Shown: positions 59,601-64,000 of the stretch, in pieces
How positions within the stretch are numbered: position 1 is the first letter of the stretch
Layout of the letters: the number at the start of each line of letters is the position of its first letter
From: Pseudomonas sp. GD03858
Lineage (GTDB): Bacteria; Pseudomonadota; Gammaproteobacteria; Pseudomonadales; Pseudomonadaceae
Length of the DNA stretch: 64,000 nucleotides
Reading direction: 5' to 3'
Assembly: GCF_029840925.1 (NCBI RefSeq)
Contig: NZ_JAOCDM010000004.1
Span: 1 to 64,000, forward strand
The notes under the pieces: generated by a model
What the model saw: the letters and a program-made list of their open reading frames with translations, nothing else
Databases searched by the model: none
Told to the model about the DNA's origin: nothing
Position numbers and translations under genes: made by a program

Positions 59601-62600
59601 GGCCAGGGTCGACGCGCCAGTGACGTTCAGCGCGCCGGTCCCCAGCGCCGTGGCGTTGGCCAGGGTCAGGGTACCGGCATTGAGGTTGAGGCCACCGCTG
59701 AAAGTGTTGGCCCCCGACAGGGTCAGGTTGCTGCTGCCGTTCTTGGTCAGCGCGCCAGTGCCGCTGATCACGCCGCCGAGCGTGGTGTTGCTGCTGCCCG
59801 GCAAGGTCAGGGTGGCGCCGGCTCCCAGGTTGATGGCGTTGCCCAGGTTGAGCGCGGCGCTGCCCTCGAGGCTGGCATTGCCGCCCACGCTCAGGGCACC
59901 GCTGCCGATGGCGTTGTTGTTGCCCAGGGTCAGCAGCCCGGCATTGAGGGTGGTGCCGCCGCTGTAGGTGTTGTTGCCGTTGAGGGTCAGCCCGGCGCTG
60001 CCGTTCTTGACCAGCGCGCCACTGCCGCTGATCAGGCCGCCGAGGGTGGTGGCATTGCTGCCCAGCACGGTCAGGGTGTTGCCGCCCAGGCCGATGCCGT
60101 TGGTCACCGCCACCGCGGTACTGGCATCGAGGTTGGCGTTGCCGCCCAGGGTCAGGGCGCCGATCCCCAGCGCGGTGTTGCTGCCGAGGGTGAGCGTGCC
60201 GGCATTGAGCTGGGTGCCGTTGGTGTAGATGTTGTTACCGCTGAGGGTCAGGTTGGCGTTGCCGTTCTTGATCAGCGAACCAATACCGCTGACCACGCCG
60301 CCCAGGGCCAGGTCGGCGCCGCCATCGATGGTCAGGGGGCCGGCGATGGTGACGCCGTTGGCCAGGCTCACCGCGGTGCTGGCATCCAGGTGGGTGCCGG
60401 CCAGGGTGTTGAGGGTACCGGTACCCAGTGCGGTGTTGCTGCCGACTACCAGGGTGCCGTCGTTGAGGCGGGTAAGGCCGCTGTTGCTGTTGTTGCCGGT
60501 CAGGGTCAGGGTGGTGGCGCCGTTCTTGGTGATGCCACCGTTGCCGGCGATGGTGCCGCTCAATGTCAGGTCGTTGCTGCCGGGCAGGATGAAGTTGCCG
60601 GCCAGGTTCAGTGCGTTGCCAATGTTCAGACCGGCCACGCTGGTGTCCAGGGTGGTGTTGTTGGCGGCATTGAGCGCGCCGGTACCCAGGGCGGTGTTGC
60701 TGCCGAGCACCAGGGTACCGGCGTTGAGGGCAGTAGTACCGCTGTGCGTGTTGTTGCCACTGAGGGTCAGGGTGGCGCTGCCGCTTTTGATCAGGCCGCC
60801 GGTGCCGCTGAGCGTGCCGGCCAGGGTCAGGTTGCTGGTGGTGGGCAGCGACAGGTCGGCGCCCAGGTTGATGGCGTTGTTCAGGGTCATCGCCGTCGAG
60901 TTGGCCAGGGTGGCAACGCCGCCGATGTTCAGCGCGCCGGTCCCAAGCGCCGCGGCGCTGGCCAGGGTCAGGGTGCCGGCGTTGAGGTCGAGGCCGCCGC
61001 TGAAGGTGTTGGCGCCGCTCAGGGTCAGGTTGCTGGCGCCGTTCTTGACCAGGCCACCGGTACCACCGATCACGCCGCCGAGGGTGGTGGCATTGCTGCC
61101 CGCCAGGGTCAGGGTATTGCCGGCGAGGTTGATGGCGTTGCCCAGGTTGAGCGCTCCGCTGCCGTCGAGGCTGGCATTGCCACCCAGGGTCAACGCACCG
61201 GTGCCGAGGGCGTTGCTGTTGCCCAGGGTCAAGGTGCCTGCGTTGAGGGTAGTGCCGCCGCTGAAGGTGTTGTTGCCGTTGAGCGTCAGGCCGGCGCTGC
61301 CGCTCTTGACCAGCGCGCCGGTGCCGCTGATCTGCCCGGTCAGGGTGGTGGCGTTGCTGCCCAGCACAGTCAGGGTGTTGGCGCCGAGGCTGATGCTATT
61401 GGTCACCGCGACGGCGCTGCTGGTGTCGAGGTTGGCGTTGCCACCCAGGGTCAGGCCGCCGATGCCCAATGCGGTGTTGCTGCCGAGGATCAGCGTGCCG
61501 GCGTTGAGCTGGGTGCCGTTGGTGAAGACGTTGTTGCCGCTCAGGGTCAGGCTGGCGTTGCCGTTCTTGACCAGCGAGCCGATGCCGCTGAGCACGCCGC
61601 TCAGGCCCAGGTCGGCGCTGCCGTCGATAGTCAGGGGGCCGGCGATGATGGCGTTGTTGGCCAGGCTCACGGCAGTGCTGGCGTCCAGGTGGGTGCCGGC
61701 GGCGGTGTTGAGGGTACCGGTGCCCAGCGCGGTGTTGCTGCCGACCACCAGGGTACCGCTGTTGAGGAAGGTGGAGCCGCTGTTGGTGTTGGCACCGGTC
61801 AGGGTCAAGCTGGTGTTGCCGCCCTTGGTGATGCCGCCAACGCCGGCGATGACGCCGCTCAGGGTCAGGTCGTTGCTGCCAGGCAGGTTCAGGTTGCCGG
61901 CCAGGGTCAAGCCATTGGCGATGTTCAGCCCCGCGACGCTGGTGTCCAGCGTGGTGTTGGCGGCGGCGTTGAGCGCGCCGCTGCCCAGCGCGGTGTTGCT
62001 GCCGAGCACCAGGGTGCCGGCGTTGAGCGCGGTGACGCCGCTGTGGGTGTTGGCGCCGCTCAGGGTCAGGCTGGCGCTGCCATTCTTGATCAGGCCACCC
62101 GTACCGCTGAGATTACCGGCCAGATTGAGATTGTTGGCGCCGGCCAGGGTCAGGTCGGCGCCGAGGTTGACGCCATTGCTCAGCGTCATCGCCACGGCGT
62201 TGGCCAGGGTCGAGGCTCCACCGACGGTCAAGTCGCCCGTGCCCAGGGCCGCCGCGCTGGCCAGGGTCAGGGTACCGGCATTGAGGTTCAGCCCGCCGCT
62301 GTAGGTGTTGGCGCCACCCAGGGTCAGGTTGGTGCTGCCGTTCTTGATCAGTGCTCCGGTACCGCTGATCACCCCGCCCAGGGTGGTGGCGCTGGTGCCC
62401 GCCAGGGTCAGGGTGTTGCCGGCCAGATTGATGGCATTGCCCAGGTTGACCGCCACGCCCGCATCCAGGCTGGCATTGCCACCGAGGGTCAGCGCGCCGG
62501 TACCCAGGGCATTGTTGTTGCCCACGGTCAGCACGCCGCTATTGAGGGTAGTGCCGCCGCTGAAGGTGTTGTTGCCGTTGAGCGTCAGGCCGGCACTGCC

Positions 62601-64000
62601 GTTCTTGACCAGCGCGCCGGTACCGCTGATGACCCCGCCCAGGGTGGTGGCGCTGGTACCCAGCAAGTCGAGGGTGTTGGCGCCGAGATTGACCGCGTTG
62701 CCCAGGTTGACCGCAGTACTGGCGTCGAGGCTGGCGTTGCCGCCCAGGGTCAGCGCACCGCTGCCCAGCGCGTTGCTGTGCCCGACGGTGAGCTTGCCAG
62801 TGTTGAGCGTCAGGCCGCCGCTGAAGGTGCTGTTGCCGTTCAGGGTCAGGTCGCCGGCGCCATTCTTGACCAGGGCGCCGGTGCCGCTGATGACGCCGCC
62901 CAGGGTCATGGCGCTGGTGCCGAGCAGGTCGAGGGTATTGGCCCCGAGGGCAATCGCATTGCCCAGGCTGACCGCGCCGCTGGCATCGAGACTGGCATTG
63001 CCGGTCAGGGCCAGGCCACTGGTGCCAAGCGCGGCGCTGTTGCCGAGGGTGAGCTTGCCGGCGCCGAGCGTGGTGGTGCCGCTGTAGGTGTTGACGCCAT
63101 TGAGGATCAGGTCGGCCGCCCCGTTCTTGGTCAGACCGCCCGTACCACTGATGACGCCGTTCAAGGTCGCCGCGTTGCTGCCCGGCAGCGTGAGGGTGTT
63201 GCCGCCCAAAGCGATGGCGTTGCCCAGCGTGAGCGGCGCACTGCTGTCGAGCGTGCCATTGCCGGTGAGGGTCAGGGCGCCGGAGCCAAGCGCGCCGTCA
63301 TTGCCTAGCGTGAGGATGCCGCCGGCCAGCGTGGTACCGCCGCTGAAGGTGTTGAGGCCGTTCAGCGTCAGGTTGCCGGTGCCGCTCTTGGCCAGCGAGC
63401 CAGTGCCGCTGAGCACGCCGCCAAGCGTCAGGGCGTTGCTGCCGGGCAGCGTCAACGCCGCGTTCAGGGTCACGGCGTTGTTCAGCACCAGTGGTACGCT
63501 GCCTTGCAGGCTGCCGGCGCCGCTGACGGTCAGGCCACCGCTGCCCAGCGCCGCGGCGCTGGTGAGGTTGAGGCCGCCAGCGGCCAAGGTGGTGCCGCCG
63601 CTGTAGGTATTGGTGCCGCCCAAGGTAAGCAGGCCGGCACCGGTCTTGGTCAGGCCGCCGACCCCGGAGATCACGCCATTGAGGCCCATGTCCGTGGCGC
63701 CGCCGACGTTCAACCCGGCATTGAGCGTCAGGTTGTTGGCCAGGTTCAGCCCGCCGACGGTACCCGCCAGGCCGCCGCCATTGACGGTGATGGCGCCGGT
63801 GCCGAACGCGCTGGCGTTGTCGAAGTTGAGCTGGCCATCGTTGAGGGTGGTCTGGGTGGTGCCGTTGAGCACCTGGCCGATCAGGCTCCAAGTGCCGGCG
63901 TCGACGATCAGCCGGTTGAAGTTGATGTAGTTGGCGGCGTTGATGGTGCCGCTGCCACTGGTACCGCTACCGCCACCAATGACGTTCTGCAGCGCCAGGG
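50610..64000 (-). CDS. Giant autotransporter passenger (PATR repeats), 5' end outside window
   Basis: A frame of about 4,460 codons without a stop enters from the right edge and ends in out-of-frame residues after 'SFADVAATGNQR'. It consists of about 40 visible passenger-associated transport repeats ('GTGALVKNGSAGLTLNGNNT', 'FSGGTTLNAGTLTLGNNNAL') of roughly 85 residues, the strands of a very long right-handed beta-helix. Four larger modules interrupt them. It is glycine-, asparagine-, threonine- and leucine-rich with almost no cysteine, as expected for a surface adhesin. It should be displayed by the barrel encoded just downstream, which is in a different frame. No protease or lipase motif is seen. 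Signal peptide and start lie beyond the window. Confidence 0.92.
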   Translation of the reverse strand, partial: LALQNVIGGGSGTSGSGTINAANYINFNRLIVDAGTWSLIGQVLNGTTQTTLNDGQLNFDNASAFGTGAITVNGGGLAGTVGGLNLANNLTLNAGLNVGGATDMGLNGVISGVGGLTKTGAGLLTLGGTNTYSGGTTLAAGGLNLTSAAALGSGGLTVSGAGSLQGSVPLVLNNAVTLNAALTLPGSNALTLGGVLSGTGSLAKSGTGNLTLNGLNTFSGGTTLAGGILTLGNDGALGSGALTLTGNGTLDSSAPLTLGNAIALGGNTLTLPGSNAATLNGVISGTGGLTKNGAADLILNGVNTYSGTTTLGAGKLTLGNSAALGTSGLALTGNASLDASGAVSLGNAIALGANTLDLLGTSAMTLGGVISGTGALVKNGAGDLTLNGNSTFSGGLTLNTGKLTVGHSNALGSGALTLGGNASLDASTAVNLGNAVNLGANTLDLLGTSATTLGGVISGTGALVKNGSAGLTLNGNNTFSGGTTLNSGVLTVGNNNALGTGALTLGGNASLDAGVAVNLGNAINLAGNTLTLAGTSATTLGGVISGTGALIKNGSTNLTLGGANTYSGGLNLNAGTLTLASAAALGTGDLTVGGASTLANAVAMTLSNGVNLGADLTLAGANNLNLAGNLSGTGGLIKNGSASLTLSGANTHSGVTALNAGTLVLGSNTALGSGALNAAANTTLDTSVAGLNIANGLTLAGNLNLPGSNDLTLSGVIAGVGGITKGGNTSLTLTGANTNSGSTFLNSGTLVVGSNTALGTGTLNTAAGTHLDASTAVSLANNAIIAGPLTIDGSADLGLSGVLSGIGSLVKNGNASLTLSGNNVFTNGTQLNAGTLILGSNTALGIGGLTLGGNANLDTSSAVAVTNSISLGANTLTVLGSNATTLTGQISGTGALVKSGSAGLTLNGNNTFSGGTTLNAGTLTLGNSNALGTGALTLGGNASLDGSGALNLGNAINLAGNTLTLAGSNATTLGGVIGGTGGLVKNGASNLTLSGANTFSGGLDLNAGTLTLASAAALGTGALNIGGVATLANSTAMTLNNAINLGADLSLPTTSNLTLAGTLSGTGGLIKSGSATLTLSGNNTHSGTTALNAGTLVLGSNTALGTGALNAANNTTLDTSVAGLNIGNALNLAGNFILPGSNDLTLSGTIAGNGGITKNGATTLTLTGNNSNSGLTRLNDGTLVVGSNTALGTGTLNTLAGTHLDASTAVSLANGVTIAGPLTIDGGADLALGGVVSGIGSLIKNGNANLTLSGNNIYTNGTQLNAGTLTLGSNTALGIGALTLGGNANLDASTAVAVTNGIGLGGNTLTVLGSNATTLGGLISGSGALVKNGSAGLTLNGNNTYSGGTTLNAGLLTLGNNNAIGSGALSVGGNASLEGSAALNLGNAINLGAGATLTLPGSSNTTLGGVISGTGALTKNGSSNLTLSGANTFSGGLNLNAGTLTLANATALGTGALNVTGASTLANSSALTLGNNVNLGANLTLGGSSNLTLGGVLAGTGGLIKNGVSDLTLTGNNTFSGAIDLQGGSISTVGGAALGNTSGVNVGAGASLNLGASASIGGLTGAGTVNLGAGSDLSVGGNNLNGVFSGVLAGSGGLIKQGTGSLELSGTNVFGGNTTVNAGLLNVTGSLASASVQVNSGASLGGTGSLLGALDIANGAHLLANSGATLGTGALTLHSGSILDFGLGSPATGGTALVNVNGNLTLDGTLNVTDLGGFGTGIYRLFDYTGALVDNGLLVGNVPGAMLPGDLQVQTSIGSQVNLLVGGATGTVQFWDGGQNVPNGVIDGGNGTWNGSNTNWTDVNGVLNGSWANDFAVFQGTAGDVTVVGTQAATGLQFVTNGYRLIGAGGLDLVNGSNGAFAVRVDPGVTATLNIGLSGSGQLAKLDSGTLVLNGANSYTGGTLFNGGTVVVGNNSAFGTGSVSTANGTTLDSNTAVTLGNAFNLSGALTVAGSADLGLSGVVSGLGSLVKGGGANLTLGSANTYSGGTSLGAGTLTLGNAQALGTSGLAVTGASSLDTTGNLALGNTIALNANLTLPGSNDLTLNGALSGSGGLIKAGAGTLTLNGSNSQQGSTSLNGGALVVGSNTALGTGALNAVGGTTLSSNASVTLANQINLAGNLTIAGAQNLTLGGSIGGVGGLTKIGSGTLTLNGANGNLGNTNLNAGTLVLGSTTALGLGQLNAAAGTTLDSNTALSIGNTVNLGGGVTIAGSNNLELGGLVTGAGNLTKNGAANLTLSGANTLTGGVTLNAGTLTLGNNQALGTGTLTVGGASELATLGALTLANQVTLNDTLSLIGNDNLALNGVISGTGGLSKTGSGNLTLGAANTYQGTTTLGAGTLTLGNNTALGTGSLAVTGNSTLATIGVLQVANAIGLGTGVTLGVNNTQTLTLDGVISGAGALNKLGAGQLVLNGNNTYAGGTSLQAGSLLLGNAGALGSGALTVNGAASLDASQALVLVNAVNLAGGNLTLGGSQALTLNGVVSGSNGLIKNGAATLTLNGNNTYSGGTSLNAGTLVVGSNTALGSGDLSTDANTSLDAGGAGVTLANNVHLGGTLNLPGSADLTLTGVVDGVGGLNKSGSATLTLNGANNYLGGTTLGAGRLVVGNDNALGQGALTVAGASTLSSGTGTTLANNVTLNAGLTVDGGNDLTLNGVLNGTAGLTKNGSGNLTLNGNNGYQGGTQLNAGRLTLGSSGALGTGTLAVTADATLANSAPMALGNTIALSNGANLTVEAANALILSGDLGGSGNLVKTGVDDLTLVGVKTFTGNVDIQAGSLTTLGSGVLANVDTVNVGASGQLNLNGNASLGSLTGSGQVDVGIGSVLSLGSNNLSSTFAGGLNGLGGLTKVGSGTLTLTGTSNLADNTQVNAGTLKVDGTLGSNLLTVASGATLTGSGTANATVVISNGGHLAGQSGATLGLGSLVLNSGSIVDVGLGAPSTGGTALFNVGGNLTLDGTLNVGSIGGFGNGVYRIFDYAGSLTDNGLDFGSLPLGVGLGDVSLQTVLANQVNLLVSAAGLNIQFWDGSQSVPNGQVDGGTGVWNAGNTNWTDLNGVLNTTWGSTFAVFQGTPGDVTVEGSQTVNGLQFVSDGYRLLAGTGGALDLINGSGGDTSVRVDPGATATLDVGLSGVGKLNKLDTGTLVLNGNNSYSGGTLLSGGTLIVGHNAAMGSGALDTTAGTTLDSNASVTLGNAITLAGPLNIAGSNDLALNGNIGGTGGLVKAGNARLALAGNNTFAGNTALNGGTLVLGANTALGTGNLSTAAGTSLDSSQAVTLANNVSTTGDLTVLGSNDLTLSGTVAGTGRLIKTGTARFALMGANTYSGGTELQTGTLVVGNNAALGTGGLEVTGNANLDSASAVTLANPVNVSGVLNVLGSNDLHLAGVLSGAGELNKSGLADLTLSGNNTFSGILNILSGSLSTIGTTALGTQSQLNVSSGASLNLDGNTSLGDIGGTGAIQIAAGNSLNVEGGVFDGNISGSGTLNKLGIDTLALNGANSHTGTTNVQGGGLKVDGSLASGAVNVASGASLSGAGSLGGAVTVANGGNLAAVSGSTLNAGNLVLDSGANFNASLGAPSTGGTPLVNVANDLTLGGTLNVADIGGFGAGVYRLFAYGGSLVNNGMSFGTTPVPVTDLTVQTAVANQVNLVVGGASNVLFWDGSQSVANGVIDGGSGTWDATNTNWTDANGVLNSTWNDTFAVFQNTAGTVTVNGSHNITGLQFVTDGYVLNAGVGGELLGNGATNLRVDNGVTATLNVALNGTGSVAKQDAGTLVLNAANGYSGGTALNGGTLVVGNDSALGSGVLTAAGGTTLDSNTAVTLANDTVLNGALAIAGSNALTLGGVVSGSGGLIKNGNGVLTLNGANSYSGGTQINAGSVVGNTTSLQGAILNNAALTFEQNANGSYTGNLTGNGTLAKNGTGELLLTGVNTFTGAASVNAGSLLVNGRLDSATVQVATGARLGGSGTYGGAVQIANGATLAAGQSATPLTVGSLDLSSGSALDFSLGAPAASTTVVKVNGNLVLDGTLNITDAGGFGTGVYQLFNYGGTLTNNGLVFGAIPGSVALGDLSLQTAIANQINLVVQNVGEDLQFWNGGKTNPDGSIGGGSGTWGPNTGWTNASGTSNEGWSGGYAVFGGTAGTVTVVGNQSFDGLQFLSDGYQVVPGSGGSLTPVNGADGSLAPVRVNAGATATVSAPLVGTGGIEKLDAGTLILAGANTYSGGTTVSGGTLVGNTTSLQGNILNNASLVFAQGSNGTFNGTLSGTGTTTKQGGGTLLLTGNQPFSGAFNVNQGVLQVGDAANPGSNLGAQVTVANGAALTGNGTVAGLTNNGTVLPGPAGNLNVSGNFTNGASGTLVIDLGTSPVNYLNVGGTANLGGSLMVANLASGNGQYTVVSAAGGVNGTFATTNLANSAFLNSSLDYGANQVTLSVSRNGNSFADVAATGNQRGHRPEQRRRTGHTGGKPAAAG
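51420..52110 (-). repeat. Autotransporter spacer module 4
   Basis: Module with 'VQIANGATLAAGQSATPLTV', 'GVYQLFNYGGTLTNNGLVFG', 'LQFWNGGKTNPDGSIGGGSG' and 'VRVNAGATATVSAP'. It is the most divergent of four related modules, with 'FWNGG' where the others have 'FWDG'. Confidence 0.75.
52740..53400 (-). repeat. Autotransporter spacer module 3
   Basis: Module with 'VTVANGGNLAAVSGSTLNAG', 'GVYRLFAYGGSLVNNGMSFG', 'VLFWDGSQSVANGVIDGGSG' and 'LQFVTDGYVL'. Same order of motifs as the other three modules. Confidence 0.78.
54640..55310 (-). repeat. Autotransporter spacer module 2
   Basis: Module with 'VVISNGGHLAGQSGATLGLG', 'GVYRIFDYAGSLTDNGLDFG', 'IQFWDGSQSVPNGQVDGGTG' and 'LQFVSDGYRL'. Confidence 0.78.
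58390..59060 (-). repeat. Autotransporter spacer module 1
   Basis: Module with 'LDIANGAHLLANSGATLGTG', 'GIYRLFDYTGALVDNGLLVG', 'VQFWDGGQNVPNGVIDGGNG' and 'LQFVTNGYRL'. About 18 beta-strand repeats precede it in the window. Confidence 0.78.
59970..62640 (-). repeat. Tandem higher-order repeat, 1,299 bp per copy
   Basis: Blocks of five beta-strand repeats recur with the same internal order (types ending 'FSGGTTL', 'SGGLNL', 'HSG.TAL', 'NSG.T.L' and 'TNGTQL'). Identical anchor strings lie exactly 1,299 bases apart at four places: 62571/61272/59973, 61685/60386 and 62038/60739. A third, partial copy continues to about 59600 with a 3-base indel. Confidence 0.9.

Noticed and set aside
49583..64000. 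Tandem repeats of the autotransporter considered as assembly artefact
   Set aside because: Copies carry different substitutions while the reading frame stays open across all of them, which an assembly collapse or expansion would not produce; copy number still deserves long-read confirmation.

Overview
The window is a GC-rich chromosomal segment of a Pseudomonas, most likely of the P. putida group. This rests on the gene order trmJ-cysE-iscRSUA-hscBA-fdx-iscX-ndk-rlmN-pilF-rodZ-ispG-hisS-yfgM-bamB-der, the piuABC iron cluster, the secDF-yajC-tgt-queA block beside a tRNA-Leu gene, and two families of REP palindromes typical of that group (consensus cores GTGGGAGCGGG and GTAGGAGCGGCC). No species call is possible from the sequence alone.

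Layout. 1-6.7 kb: iron uptake (a Sel1-repeat protein, piuC, a Fiu/PiuA-type TonB receptor and the membrane flavo-reductase piuB), with two Fur-box-like sites between the divergent piuC and receptor genes. 6.8-8.7 kb: an omega-amidase and a methionine-type aminotransferase that overlap and probably act together. 9.0-17.8 kb: a housekeeping run on the minus strand (der, bamB, yfgM, hisS, ispG, rodZ, pilF, rlmN). 17.8-25.6 kb: ndk and the ISC iron-sulfur assembly operon with its IscR-controlled promoter, then cysE and trmJ. 25.7-32.8 kb: suhB (plus strand), a glycine-zipper protein, secF-secD-yajC and the queuosine genes tgt-queA. 32.9-38 kb is accessory: tRNA-Leu(CAA), a small membrane protein bracketed by near-identical terminator repeats, a secreted propeller-like protein, an AbiE-type toxin-antitoxin pair, an acetyltransferase and a truncated antitoxin remnant. 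38.1-44.7 kb: a bestrophin-like channel, then a selenium module in which a PhnCDE-like ABC transporter is divergent from selD-mnmH. 44.8-48.7 kb: small metabolic, regulatory and membrane genes. 48.7-49.6 kb is non-coding and packed with inverted repeats.

49.6-64 kb is filled by one giant type V autotransporter on the minus strand, which runs off the right edge. At least 40 passenger-associated beta-strand repeats are visible, with four larger spacer modules, and a 1,299-bp (433-codon) higher-order unit is tandemly duplicated. A frameshift separates the passenger (over 4,400 codons open) from the C-terminal beta-barrel. This is either recent inactivation, a switch, or a sequence error, and it is the most notable object in the window. 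I found no insertion sequence, CRISPR array, prophage or clearly new multi-gene system; the nearest to new biology are the autotransporter's repeat structure and frameshift, the terminator-bracketed insert next to tRNA-Leu, and several undescribed inverted repeats.
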